A stretch of 64,000 bases of DNA from an uncultured Chryseobacterium sp. (GTDB lineage: Bacteria; Bacteroidota; Bacteroidia; Flavobacteriales; Weeksellaceae). The stretch lies in the NCBI GenBank assembly GCA_913777465.1, contig CAJYRQ010000013.1, positions 1 through 64,000 on the forward strand, written 5' to 3'. Below are positions 51,509 through 61,372 of the stretch, in pieces (positions within the stretch are counted from its first letter, which is position 1; each line of letters opens with the position of its first letter). Below the pieces are notes generated by a model, which was not told the origin of the DNA, did not search any database, and saw nothing but the letters and a program-made list of their open reading frames with translations. A program made the translations under genes and the position numbers.

Positions 51509-54500
51509 TTAGTCGATATGTTTCGGCGTAAATCCGTCTTCGCTTAAATCTCTGTGCTTGTAATCGGCTTTCATTTCCGCTTCGTAATCTATCGGCTGCC
51601 CTTTGCCCATTCTTCTTAGAACAGAATCAAAAAGGGAATATACCACCGGTACAATGATCAGCGTCAGGAATAACGATGAGGTAAGACCTCCGATGATTAC
51701 CCATGCGAGACCGTTGTTCATCTCTGCTCCTGCTCCTTTGGCAATCGCGATCGGGATCATCCCGAAGATCATCGCAATCGTTGTCATCAGGATCGGACGG
51801 AGACGGGCGTGGTTGGCCTGGATCAGTGCATCGTGGGTATTGGCCCCGGCCGCTTTACGCATGTTGGCAAAGTCGACGATCATGATCGCGTTCTTTGCTA
51901 CCAGACCGATCAGCATTATCATCCCCAGCATGGTAAAGATGTTCAGCGAGTTTCCGGTGATGGCCAGGATTACCATAACCCCGATCAGTGCCAGCGGAAT
52001 GGAGAATAATACCACGAACGGATAGACGAAGGAGTCATACAGGGAAACCATTACCAGGTATACCAATACAATCGCTGCCAATAAGGCAATTCCCAACGTA
52101 CCGAAACCTTCGGTCTGGTTTTCCATGTCCCCGCTCCAGATGTACGATACTCCAGCAGGTTTTGTTTTTTCATTATCCATGAACATCGCTGCCCACTCGT
52201 TGGCGACATCCCCTACCGGACGACCTACCACTTTGGATTTTACTTTTACCGAAGGCGCTTTGTCCCTACGTTCCAGCAAACTCGGTCCGGATCCCATTTT
52301 TACGTCGGCAAACTGGCTTAATCTGATCTGCTGTCCCTGAGGATTGGTAAACATCAGGTTCCGCACATCATCAATTGACTGTCTGTTGGCATCACCGAAA
52401 CGGATGTTGATGTCGTATTCATATTCCCCGGCTCTGAATTTTCCGTCGGTATTCCCGCTGAACGCCGTCTGCATCGTCTGTCCAACGCTGGAAAGGTTCA
52501 GACCTAAAGCCGCCATCTTATCCCGGTCAATATTCACCTGAACTTCAGGGTTACCGCTATCAGTAGACAATTCGGCATCCACTGAACCCGGAACTTTTTT
52601 AAGCAGGTTCAGGATCCTGTTTGCTTCTTTGTTGGCCGTTTCGTTATCCTGGGCGGTTACTACCATTTCGATCGGTGCGTTATCCGCTCCCATCAATCCG
52701 ATCGGCGCCGTCTTGAATTCAACCCCGGTGAATTTTTCCTCAAGAGCTCTTTTAATCTTGGCCGATTTGATATCGGTGCTTTCGTTACGTTCCGATTTAT
52801 CCACCAAGATCACCTGGATTTCCGATTGGTACAAAGTAGCCTGTGCGCCTCCGAACCCGGAAGACTGCTGCCCTACCGTGGTAATCATATCCACGACGTC
52901 TTTATCGTTTCTCAGGTATCTTTCAACTTCCAGGGTTACCTGGTTGGTTTTTTCTACAGAAGCATCTTTCGGCAATTCCATCTGAACGAGGAACTGGCCC
53001 CTGTCCATTTTAGGGAAGAATTCCCCTCCGATGAATCCGAATGCCACCAGCATGAAGGAAGAGATCAGGATGATAAAAGTTACCACTACCGTCATTACCC
53101 TTCTCAGGGTAGTTTTTAAAGCCCATTCCAGAATGCCGGTGATCCAGTGGGTGAATTTCTCCAATTGTTTTTCAAACCAAAGGATAAATCTTTCAAAAAC
53201 ATTCTTCCCGGTAAGGTGTACCAGTTTTCCGTATCTTGAAGACAGCCATGGAATGATGGTAAATGAAGCCAATAACGATAACATCGTCGCAATAACCACC
53301 GTTACACAGAACTGCGCCAGGATATCTGATACCAATCCTGAACTCATCGCGATCGGTAAGAATACCACCACAATTACCAGGGTAATGGCGGTTACGGTAA
53401 ACCCAATTTCAGAAGCCCCGTCGTAAGCCGCACGGATCCTGCTTTTTCCCATCTCCATGTGCCGGTATACGTTTTCCAGTACCACAATCGCGTCATCCAC
53501 AAGAATACCTACAACGAGTGAAAGTCCGAGTAAACTCATCAGGTTCAGGGTGTAGCCCATCAGGTACATTCCGATCACCGTGGCGATCAATGACATTGGG
53601 ATCGACACCATAACGATAAACGCGTTTCTGATGTTGTGAAGGAACAGTAACATCACAACTGCTACCAGGATAATCGCCAGGAACAGGTCAAAAATTACGT
53701 GGTCCGCCGCCTCTAAAGTAAAGTCGGTGGAGTCATCTACGATATTCACCTGAAGTCCCTGTACTTTATAGTCGTTCTGCACCTGGGCAATGGTTTTCTG
53801 CACCTGCTCCGAAACGGCTACCGCGTTGGCATCCGACTGTTTCTTTACCTGAAGCAAAATCGTAGAGTTCTGGTTGTACCTTGCGATTTTTTCAACATCT
53901 TTCTGTGAGTCGAAAACCGTCGCGATATCCGACAGCCTTACCTGAGCACCGTTTTTGCTGGAAATCACCAGGTTATTCAGTTCGGCTACATTTTTATATT
54001 TTCCGGAAAGACGGATCGTCGATCTGGAAGTTCTTGTTTTCAAGGCTCCCGTCGGGAAATCCAGGTTGGAAGAAAGAATGGCCTGCTGTACATCACCGAT
54101 GGACAGTCCGTACCCCTGCAGTTTCTTTTCATCCAGATTCACCTGAATCTCTCTTTCCTGTCCGCCGACCAGGTCCACCTGGGCAACCCCGTTCACCCGG
54201 GAAAAGATCGGTTCGATTTTTTTATCCAGAAGATCATAAAGCTGTTTGTTGTTGAGCTTGTTGCTGGTAATACTCAGCGTCATGATCGGAAGGTCGTCTA
54301 ATGAAAACTTGTTCAGTGATGGCGGATCGGCATCATCCGGAAGATCTGCCAAAACCGCATTTACCTTTCTCTGGGCATCATTCAATGCGTAGTTGACGTC
54401 AGCACCGGTGTTCAGCTGAACCATGATTACCGATAAACTTTCGTATGATGAAGATTCTACCTTTTTTACATTTTCCAAAGAACCTACGGCGTCTTCAATT

Positions 54501-54697
54501 TTACGGGTCACGGAAGTTTCCACCTCTGCAGGCGAAGCTCCGGGATAGACCGTAGAAATGGTGACCATATTGGTTTCAAACTTCGGAATCAATTCATACC
54601 CCATCATGGAGTAGCTTAATAAACCGCCCAGCGTAAGGATCGTAAAGAGTACGATAACCAGGGACGGCCTTTTAATGGATATTTCTGCTAACTTCAT
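51509..54697 (-). CDS. RND efflux permease (AcrB/HAE1 type)
   Basis: A 1062-residue inner-membrane pump with twelve predicted membrane segments in two repeats and two large periplasmic loops. Signature stretches: SIKRPSLVIVLFTILTLGG, VYPGASPAEVETSVTRKIED, the membrane motif GLSLVVGILVDDAIVVLEN with the proton-relay Asp pair, and GLVAKNAIMIVDFAN. HAE1-type pumps export drugs, dyes or detergents; the substrate is unknown. Last of a four-gene operon with tetR, tolC and an adaptor, 6 bp after the adaptor gene. Confidence 0.93.
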   Translation of the reverse strand: MKLAEISIKRPSLVIVLFTILTLGGLLSYSMMGYELIPKFETNMVTISTVYPGASPAEVETSVTRKIEDAVGSLENVKKVESSSYESLSVIMVQLNTGADVNYALNDAQRKVNAVLADLPDDADPPSLNKFSLDDLPIMTLSITSNKLNNKQLYDLLDKKIEPIFSRVNGVAQVDLVGGQEREIQVNLDEKKLQGYGLSIGDVQQAILSSNLDFPTGALKTRTSRSTIRLSGKYKNVAELNNLVISSKNGAQVRLSDIATVFDSQKDVEKIARYNQNSTILLQVKKQSDANAVAVSEQVQKTIAQVQNDYKVQGLQVNIVDDSTDFTLEAADHVIFDLFLAIILVAVVMLLFLHNIRNAFIVMVSIPMSLIATVIGMYLMGYTLNLMSLLGLSLVVGILVDDAIVVLENVYRHMEMGKSRIRAAYDGASEIGFTVTAITLVIVVVFLPIAMSSGLVSDILAQFCVTVVIATMLSLLASFTIIPWLSSRYGKLVHLTGKNVFERFILWFEKQLEKFTHWITGILEWALKTTLRRVMTVVVTFIILISSFMLVAFGFIGGEFFPKMDRGQFLVQMELPKDASVEKTNQVTLEVERYLRNDKDVVDMITTVGQQSSGFGGAQATLYQSEIQVILVDKSERNESTDIKSAKIKRALEEKFTGVEFKTAPIGLMGADNAPIEMVVTAQDNETANKEANRILNLLKKVPGSVDAELSTDSGNPEVQVNIDRDKMAALGLNLSSVGQTMQTAFSGNTDGKFRAGEYEYDINIRFGDANRQSIDDVRNLMFTNPQGQQIRLSQFADVKMGSGPSLLERRDKAPSVKVKSKVVGRPVGDVANEWAAMFMDNEKTKPAGVSYIWSGDMENQTEGFGTLGIALLAAIVLVYLVMVSLYDSFVYPFVVLFSIPLALIGVMVILAITGNSLNIFTMLGMIMLIGLVAKNAIMIVDFANMRKAAGANTHDALIQANHARLRPILMTTIAMIFGMIPIAIAKGAGAEMNNGLAWVIIGGLTSSLFLTLIIVPVVYSLFDSVLRRMGKGQPIDYEAEMKADYKHRDLSEDGFTPKHID

Positions 54698-54703
54698 CTG
54701 CTC

Positions 54704-55765
54704 TTACTTTACGATATTGATTTTGGAACCGTTGTCGAGGTTGATCTGTCCGCTGGTAATCACCTGCTCCCCTCCTTTCAGTCCGCTTACGATTTGAACT
54801 TTATCGCCGTATACTTTTCCGGTCTGTACAGTGATCAGCTTGGCGGTTCCGTTGTTTACGATAAACAGCTGTCCTGAGCTTACCCCGTTTACGAAGGCTT
54901 CTGCAGGGACCGTCAGCATATTCTGGGTTTCCGCACCGTTGTTCGTTTTAAAGGTAGCGGTAGCATACATCCCGGCTTTCAGGTTTCCTCTGTTCTGTAC
55001 TTCAATTTCCACCGGGAAATTCAGGGACGCATCACTTTTAGGAGCAATGAAGGTAATTCTTCCGACAAAAGATTCGTCAGGCAGTACATTGACTTTAATC
55101 GGAACTTCCTGACCAAGTTGGATTTTCCCGATCTGGCTTTCGTCCACCAATACGGAAAGTTTCAGGGAATTGATGTTTACGATTTCAAATAAAGCCGTTC
55201 CGGGAGCTACCACCATTCCCGGTTCCACCATTTTCTTGTTGATGGTTCCGCTGATTCCCGCACGCACACTGGTATCGTTTACCCTAACGCCCTGTGCACG
55301 AACTGCGGCCTGTGCGTTTTTCAGCTGCAATCTCGAATTATCAAGCTGCTGTTTCGTAACCCCGCCGGTTTTAAAAGCGTTTTCATAACGCTGGTTATCG
55401 ATAATGGCGTTCTGTAAATTGTTCTGTGCCTGGGCAACATCCACTTCAATCGCATCTTTCTTGATGGTGGCCAATACCTGGCCTGCACCTACCCTGGATC
55501 CTTCTTTTACCAGAACACTTACAATACGTCCTGAAATCTCGGAAGACTGGTTGGATTCCTGCTTCGGAATAAAGGTCCCGTTGGCAGAGTAATCGGTGTT
55601 GATATTCTCCCTTGAAGCGGTAACCACGTTCACATTTATTTTATCTACCTGCCGGGCCACTTCCTGTACTTCTTTCGTCTGCTTTTCTTTGTTACCGGCA
55701 ATTTTATAGGCTGCCAGGCCAATCAGCACGGCGGCCAAGATAATATATATTAGAGTTTTTTTCAT
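54704..55765 (-). CDS. RND periplasmic adaptor subunit
   Basis: A 353-residue membrane-fusion protein. An N-terminal membrane anchor (TLIYIILAAVLIGLAAYKIAG) precedes the lipoyl/barrel domain (SEISGRIVSVLVKEGSRVGAGQ), a coiled-coil hairpin (about 110-165), and the beta-barrel region (AGISGTINKKMVEPGMVV). It links the RND pump to the TolC channel. It begins 9 bp after tolC. Confidence 0.92.
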   Translation of the reverse strand: MKKTLIYIILAAVLIGLAAYKIAGNKEKQTKEVQEVARQVDKINVNVVTASRENINTDYSANGTFIPKQESNQSSEISGRIVSVLVKEGSRVGAGQVLATIKKDAIEVDVAQAQNNLQNAIIDNQRYENAFKTGGVTKQQLDNSRLQLKNAQAAVRAQGVRVNDTSVRAGISGTINKKMVEPGMVVAPGTALFEIVNINSLKLSVLVDESQIGKIQLGQEVPIKVNVLPDESFVGRITFIAPKSDASLNFPVEIEVQNRGNLKAGMYATATFKTNNGAETQNMLTVPAEAFVNGVSSGQLFIVNNGTAKLITVQTGKVYGDKVQIVSGLKGGEQVITSGQINLDNGSKINIVK

Positions 55766-55774
55766 TGTAGTTTA

Positions 55775-57127
55775 TTATGGGTTTTGTAATGTATTCAGTT
55801 CACCTTTTGCTTTTATCAGCTTAATTTCCGCCTGTTTGTAATCCAGTAATGCATTGGCGTAATTCTGCTTGGCCTCCGTTAATGCATTTTCAGAATCCAG
55901 TACTTCCGTCAGGGTTGCAAGACCATACTGATAGTTGGATTGTGTATTTTTCTGAACCCTTTCGGCCAGGCCTACATTATCCTTTGTATTATCAATTTTG
56001 ATCAGCGCATTTTCCATATTGGTTACGGCATTACGGTAGTCCAGGCTCAGGCTTAGCTGTGTGTTCTGAATATCCTGATCCAGATCCTGGATATCGATTT
56101 CCGCCTGGTTGATTTTGGCTTTCGTAGATCCTCCGTTGAAAATCGGGATGTTGATATTTAAGCCGATCGCCGAGTAATCGCTCCAAAGTACCCCGTTGTT
56201 GATGCCGTTCGTTAGTGGAAACTTGGCTCCGGTGGCTCCCCACCCGTAGTTGGCCACGAGATTGACTGTAGGATAGCGGTAGGCTTCCGTTGCTTTCTTA
56301 TTGTAAACCAAGAGTTCCCTGTTTTTATTTAAAACTTTTACTTCGGTACGTTCATCCAGGTTTACCGTGCTGGCAATCAATTCAGGTTTAGGCTCAATGG
56401 TTTTTTCTTCCAGTTCGATATCGGTGCTGATCGGAACGCCCATATAGAATTTCAGAGCATTCTTGGAAAGCTCCACGGCATTTCTCAGCGTCTGCCTGTT
56501 GGATCCGATATTGGTCAGCTGAACATTGGTCCGGTCGAGGTCGATTGATTTTGCCAGGCCGTTATCCACCAGGCTTTTGATCACATTTCTTACCCTTTCC
56601 GTATTGGCATAGCTGGCATCTACGGTTTTCAGGTTTTCTTCCTGAACAAACACCTGGTAATAAGCCGTGGCTACATTTTCAATAAGCTGTTCGTTGGTAA
56701 GCTGGGCATTTAAAACATAAAATTCCCTTGTGGATTTTGCAGCTTTAAGACCGGTGAAAACCCGTTGGTCGAAAATGGCCTGCTGCAGCTGTACGGATGC
56801 AGTGGAACTCCACGGCTGTCCCAGCTGGGCTCTTATTCGCTGTCCTCCGAATTCCAGCAATGATTCCTGGATAATCGGGTTGTAGGTAAGCCCCGCAGTA
56901 GCATTGATCTGGGGTAAAGCCCCGGCTCTGGCTTCATCGATCTTGTATTCGGCTTTTTTGATCTGTAAAGCAGCTTTTTTGGCTTCCGCTTTGTTCTGAA
57001 GTGCCTGCTTGATGGCTTCCTGAAGGGAAACCTGCTGTTGGGCGGACACCGATGAAAAACCGAACATCATAAATGCAGCAGCTATTCCTATTTTTAGCTT
57101 TCTTGCAGTTATACGTTTACTTTTCAT
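55775..57127 (-). CDS. TolC-family outer membrane channel
   Basis: A 450-residue outer membrane efflux protein with a signal peptide (about 1-29, ending VSAQ). It contains two OEP repeats of long amphipathic helices and the typical QQVSLQEAIKQALQNKAEAK and GLATLTEVLDSENALTEAKQ motifs. It would form the trimeric exit duct of the pump. It starts 99 bp after tetR, without a visible promoter, so probably belongs to the same transcript. Confidence 0.92.
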   Translation of the reverse strand: MKSKRITARKLKIGIAAAFMMFGFSSVSAQQQVSLQEAIKQALQNKAEAKKAALQIKKAEYKIDEARAGALPQINATAGLTYNPIIQESLLEFGGQRIRAQLGQPWSSTASVQLQQAIFDQRVFTGLKAAKSTREFYVLNAQLTNEQLIENVATAYYQVFVQEENLKTVDASYANTERVRNVIKSLVDNGLAKSIDLDRTNVQLTNIGSNRQTLRNAVELSKNALKFYMGVPISTDIELEEKTIEPKPELIASTVNLDERTEVKVLNKNRELLVYNKKATEAYRYPTVNLVANYGWGATGAKFPLTNGINNGVLWSDYSAIGLNINIPIFNGGSTKAKINQAEIDIQDLDQDIQNTQLSLSLDYRNAVTNMENALIKIDNTKDNVGLAERVQKNTQSNYQYGLATLTEVLDSENALTEAKQNYANALLDYKQAEIKLIKAKGELNTLQNP

Positions 57128-57226
57128 AATCTTATACTTCGTTTATTATTTTTAATAGGATTGTTCTTTTCAGTGAATTTATTTCTAAAGGACGATTCAT
57201 TTTAAAAATTACTTTAACCTTTTTAA

Positions 57227-57820
57227 TTAATTTTTAAATAACATATTCAGGATAATATCCTTTCTTTCGGAAATGATCTTATCAAATTCTGTTTCATTGA
57301 TCATCAGGTTTTCCATGAGCAAAGGCCGTACGGCACTTGGAAATACCAATAAAGAAATCATGTTCAGGAGAAACTGGATGGGTTTCATTCTTTCGATATT
57401 TCCCAATTCCATTTCCGTTTCAATATCCTTATAGAGTTTTTCCAGTTGGCCTTCCTCAATATCTTTTTTGTGGCAGTTCCCCTTATTGATCTGTGAAACA
57501 ATATAGGTTTCCAGATACGGATACTGGAGACTGGTAGAAAGGCTGCTTTCGATGAATTGACCGATTTTTTCCTTGAAAGGAAGGTCCGAGTTCATGATGA
57601 TCTCCGATTTTTCGTGCTCTACTTTATGCGCTTCGTCAAAAATAATCTGGATCAGATTATCCCTTGAGCGGAAGTAGTAATTGATCAGGGTTCTGTTGAC
57701 ACCGGCCGCATCGGCAATTTCCTGGGTGGTGGCATCGAACTTCCCTTTCACAAAGAATAAATTCTTCGTGGTTTCCTTAATAAGTTCCTGGGTCTGGTCT
57801 TTTTTTGTTTGATTTGACAT
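57227..57820 (-). CDS. TetR/AcrR-family regulator of the efflux operon
   Basis: A 197-residue repressor. The N-terminal helix-turn-helix is TQEIADAAGVNRTLINYYFR at about 26-45. The C-terminal helical ligand-binding part is variable. It is upstream of and co-directional with tolC-adaptor-RND. Two copies of TTGTTAAACAA flank its own promoter, suggesting autorepression and pump induction by a ligand. Confidence 0.9.
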   Translation of the reverse strand: MSNQTKKDQTQELIKETTKNLFFVKGKFDATTQEIADAAGVNRTLINYYFRSRDNLIQIIFDEAHKVEHEKSEIIMNSDLPFKEKIGQFIESSLSTSLQYPYLETYIVSQINKGNCHKKDIEEGQLEKLYKDIETEMELGNIERMKPIQFLLNMISLLVFPSAVRPLLMENLMINETEFDKIISERKDIILNMLFKN

Positions 57821-57822
57821 TT

Positions 57823-57833
57823 TTGTTAAACAA
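57823..57833. promoter_or_regulatory. Operator-like site O2 in tetR leader
   Basis: TTGTT-A-AACAA, a perfect inverted repeat around one base, lies 2 bp upstream of the tetR start codon and just downstream of the expected transcription start. An identical 11-mer lies at 57873-57883. Confidence 0.6.
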
Positions 57834-57840
57834 CTTTGTG

Positions 57841-57871
57841 CAAATTTAAATCAATCAATTGTTTTGACAAA
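57841..57871 (-). promoter_or_regulatory. Promoter of tetR efflux operon
   Basis: On the minus strand TTTG (plus 57868-57871), exactly 19 nt, then TAAATTTG (plus 57841-57848): a textbook Bacteroidota promoter, between the two operator-like sites. Confidence 0.75.
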
Positions 57872-57872
57872 A

Positions 57873-57883
57873 TTGTTAAACAA
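57873..57883. promoter_or_regulatory. Operator-like site O1 upstream of tetR promoter
   Basis: TTGTTAAACAA, identical to the site at 57823-57833, sits one base upstream of the -33 element. The centres are 50 bp apart, close to five helical turns. Confidence 0.6.
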
Positions 57884-57977
57884 AATAATTAAGAGAATTA
57901 TTATGATATGCATCAGGTTTTTGACCGCAGGATCAAGATGGAGAATTCTTAATTCTTTTGAAGGAGTGCATTTTTAT

Positions 57978-57985
57978 ATCTTTGC
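57978..57985 (+). promoter_or_regulatory. -7 promoter element of T9SS type B gene
   Basis: TATCTTTG matches TAnnTTTG about 18 bp before the start codon. Confidence 0.5.
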
Positions 57986-58003
57986 CGGAAAAATTAGTAA
58001 CCA

Positions 58004-61000
58004 ATGCGAAAAATTTTATTTCTACTGACGATTTTATACTTTGGATTTGGTTTGGCTCAAAATCATCTGTGGAATTTTCAAACTACCAGTACCATTTCTT
58101 TATCTCAACATACTATTAATTTAAGCGATACAGATTCCCAGGGAAATATTTATGTAGCTGGAAAGTACGGCAGATTTGCATTTCCAAGCGTTAATACCAT
58201 TTCATTTAATGCTATTACCAAAACAACGTCAGCAAACGAAACTTCAAGAGCCATTGTTGCAAAACTTGATAAGAATAAAAATGTTATATGGGTAAAGGAG
58301 ATCAGTTCCAGCTACGTATCTGCCATTACATCTTTAATTGTGGATAAGCAGGACAATGTAATTATCGCAGGCTATACGGATGGATACAATTTAAAACTGG
58401 ATCCGAATTCCAACACAACTTTTAATACGGGAATTACCGAATCCAGTTCTTTTATTGTAAAACTTAATGCTGCCGGAAATTATGTATTCGGAAACATCTA
58501 CAATTATGCAGCAAATCTTTTATGTACCGTCGACCAGAACAACAATATCATATCAACAGGAAGTTATGTAAATTATCCGCCATTAGCCAATACGGATTTC
58601 AATCCTGATCCTGCGATTACTTATAATTTGCCGGCACCTAATGGAATTTTTATTATGAAAAATAATCCGGACGGATCTTTTGTGTGGGCCCGTCCGCTCC
58701 ATGCTCATAATACACCTGCCATCAGCTGTGTAAAAGTGGATAAAAATAACAATATTATTGTAATAGGGGGATTTGAAGCTTATTTAAAAATCGATAACAA
58801 TACTTTTTCCGCAAATACAAATTACTCTAACCGGCTTTTTCTGGCTAAATTTAATAATGCAGGAAATTTTATCTGGTACCAGAATCTATCTGCTTACACT
58901 GCAATATTTCCCTCGAATTCCAAGATCGACATTGATAATGATAATAACATTTATACAGCAAGTACCTATTACGACGCTCAGATAATCAATTTTCCCAATG
59001 CCACTATAAATGCGCCTTTCGGAGGGAGAACGCTTATCTACAAAATAAATACCAACGGTCATTTGGTATGGAATTCTTTGATTAAAGGTATTGATTCTTA
59101 TGACTTTCTTTCCATAAAACTCAATTCGGATAATACCATTAATTTCTTTGTTCGGTACATGGATAATACCATTAAAGTGGTCAATGGAAACAATAATACA
59201 GAAGAGACGGTAAAAAAACTGGATCTCGGTCTCAATTACAGTTACTTAAGCCGTGATGCGGATACTTATTATTTAAAGTTTAGAAATGATGGTAAACTGA
59301 TTTTCAATAAAAGTGATTTCTCTTCTTTTTCATATAGCCAGAACATTGATTATGAAGGGAATATTATTTTAACCGGTTATTATGACAATTATCAGGATTT
59401 TGATCCCGACCAGGATATTAAAATTATAAAATACACAAGTGGTGACATCAACGGATTTGTACAGAAATTTGGAAAATGCTACAATGGAACACCGGATGGT
59501 GATAAAATACAGACTTTCTGTTCCTCTATAAATCCTACGATAGCCGATCTTTCTCCGAATACCTCTTACACAAATTGGTACAATTCTCCGGTGTCCCTTT
59601 TACCTTTGGCTCAAAATACCCCTTTGCAGAATAATGTTACTTATTATGCATCTATACAGGACGAATCTTGCCCCTACAATCCTAAACGTCTTGCTGTAAA
59701 TGTAATCATTAAGAATTCTCCACCTGCATTAACGGTAAATGATTTTTATTTTTGCAGCAATGTGAATCAGATGACCTTGAATCAGTTGAATATCAATAAC
59801 AATCAAAATATTCATTTTTATGATTCTGCAGGAAACCTTATCAGTAATTATGCTAATATTATTGCAGGCTATCAATATTATGTCACACAATATAGTAATG
59901 GCTGCGAAAGCGTAAAAGTTCCTTTTAAAGTCTTTTCAACACAGGGGCTTACTCCCACCGCAAACACCCAGCAAACCTTCTGCGCAAGCCTTCACCCTAC
60001 CCTTGCCGATATCCAGATTACCGGACAGGGCATCAAATGGTATGATGCAGCGGGAATTCTTTTGCCAACAACAACACCGCTAGTGAACGGCCAGACTTAC
60101 TTTGCCTCGCAAACCATCAACGGCTGTGAAAGCAATAAAACTGCAATTCTGGTAACCGTCAATAATACCCCAAAGCCAACGGGAAATCCCGTTCAGGATT
60201 TCTGTATTTCCTCTGCTCCGACTTTGGCTAACCTGGCAATTACAGGAACTGCTCTGAAGTTTTACGATGCCGCCGGAAACATTTTGCCACTGACGACTCC
60301 GCTTGTTGACGGGACAACTTATTTTGTAACGCAGACGCTGAACAACTGCGAATCTGAAAAGCTTGCGGTTATGGCTACCCTTTCGGCCAATAATGTCCCG
60401 GCTAACGATTATTCCGTGACATTGTGCAACACCACAACTGGAAATTCAATGAGCGTTAATTTAACCGCTTATCAACCCAATATCATCATTAACCCGGGAA
60501 GTTACACTTTCGCTTACACGGATAGTTTTGGGAACCCGATAGCCAATCCGGTCAATTACCTGCTGAATACTGGATCAACCGTAATCCACGTTAAGGTTTC
60601 CACACCGGACGGATGTTTTAAAATCGTACGATTAAATATTGCCCTGAATCCAAAACCGGAATTCAGTCTTCCTGAAAAAATCGATTTCTGTAAAGGAAAG
60701 AACGTAACGCTTGATGCCGGCAGCGGCTATGCCTCTTACCTGTGGAGCAATGGAGCAACCACGCAGATGATTACAGTGTCTGCTCCGGGAAATTATTCCG
60801 TAACGGTAACCAACAGCTTCGGGTGCAAGAATACGGACAGCATTCAGGTAAGCTATACGGTTTTACCGGAAATTGTATCCGTTAATGTAAGCAACAATTC
60901 CGCAACGGTCATTCTTTCGGCAACTGGGAATTTTGAGTACTCGCTGGATAATTTCACCTGGCAGGATTCCAATATATTTACAAATTTAAATATCGGGGAA

Positions 61001-61330
61001 TACATGGTTTATTTAAGAACAAAAGGAGGCTGCTTTATCGGCCAGAAACCGTTCTCTATTTTTAATATCCCGAATACCTTTACGCCGAACGGAGACGGCT
61101 TCAACGATCACTGGAAAATTGCCGGACTGGAAAATTATCCGGGAACCGAGGTCAATGTATACGACCGCAGAGGCCTTCCGGTTTTCAGGGAAATCATTTC
61201 CAAAAAACCGCTGACCTGGGATGGCAGGCTGAACGGAAGCCAGGTGTCTACAGGAAATTACTGGTATACCATAAAAGTATCCGACGGCAGGGTGTATACC
61301 GGCTGGCTGCTGATTAAGAACAGGGAATAA
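58004..61330 (+). CDS. Large secreted protein with T9SS type B sorting domain
   Basis: A 1108-residue exported protein. Residues 1-18 are a signal peptide (ending FGFGLAQ). The region around 30-490 has repeated motifs of the type VDKNNNIIVIGG and FNNAGNFIWYQ, like SBBP beta-propeller repeats. At about 500-800 come three Ig-like repeats sharing TFC..., PT.ADL, KWYDAAG and TPLVNGQTYFASQ. Late Ig-like parts (VTLDAGSGYASYLWSNGATT) precede the C-terminal gliding-motility-type domain (from PNTFTPNGDGFNDHWKI, about 1023), the T9SS type B signal. Such proteins are secreted and often act in adhesion; role unknown. Confidence 0.85.
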   Translation: MRKILFLLTILYFGFGLAQNHLWNFQTTSTISLSQHTINLSDTDSQGNIYVAGKYGRFAFPSVNTISFNAITKTTSANETSRAIVAKLDKNKNVIWVKEISSSYVSAITSLIVDKQDNVIIAGYTDGYNLKLDPNSNTTFNTGITESSSFIVKLNAAGNYVFGNIYNYAANLLCTVDQNNNIISTGSYVNYPPLANTDFNPDPAITYNLPAPNGIFIMKNNPDGSFVWARPLHAHNTPAISCVKVDKNNNIIVIGGFEAYLKIDNNTFSANTNYSNRLFLAKFNNAGNFIWYQNLSAYTAIFPSNSKIDIDNDNNIYTASTYYDAQIINFPNATINAPFGGRTLIYKINTNGHLVWNSLIKGIDSYDFLSIKLNSDNTINFFVRYMDNTIKVVNGNNNTEETVKKLDLGLNYSYLSRDADTYYLKFRNDGKLIFNKSDFSSFSYSQNIDYEGNIILTGYYDNYQDFDPDQDIKIIKYTSGDINGFVQKFGKCYNGTPDGDKIQTFCSSINPTIADLSPNTSYTNWYNSPVSLLPLAQNTPLQNNVTYYASIQDESCPYNPKRLAVNVIIKNSPPALTVNDFYFCSNVNQMTLNQLNINNNQNIHFYDSAGNLISNYANIIAGYQYYVTQYSNGCESVKVPFKVFSTQGLTPTANTQQTFCASLHPTLADIQITGQGIKWYDAAGILLPTTTPLVNGQTYFASQTINGCESNKTAILVTVNNTPKPTGNPVQDFCISSAPTLANLAITGTALKFYDAAGNILPLTTPLVDGTTYFVTQTLNNCESEKLAVMATLSANNVPANDYSVTLCNTTTGNSMSVNLTAYQPNIIINPGSYTFAYTDSFGNPIANPVNYLLNTGSTVIHVKVSTPDGCFKIVRLNIALNPKPEFSLPEKIDFCKGKNVTLDAGSGYASYLWSNGATTQMITVSAPGNYSVTVTNSFGCKNTDSIQVSYTVLPEIVSVNVSNNSATVILSATGNFEYSLDNFTWQDSNIFTNLNIGEYMVYLRTKGGCFIGQKPFSIFNIPNTFTPNGDGFNDHWKIAGLENYPGTEVNVYDRRGLPVFREIISKKPLTWDGRLNGSQVSTGNYWYTIKVSDGRVYTGWLLIKNRE

Positions 61331-61334
61331 TACC

Positions 61335-61372
61335 AAAACAAAACGAGCGGAAATTTCCGCTCGTTTTGTTTT
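61335..61372. terminator. Perfect 38-bp palindromic bidirectional terminator
   Basis: The sequence from 61335 to 61372 is an unbroken inverted repeat centred on AAATTT, with the stem GAGCGGAAA/TTTCCGCTC and A/T flanks. It lies between convergent genes and overlaps the cvfB stop codon. Confidence 0.88.
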
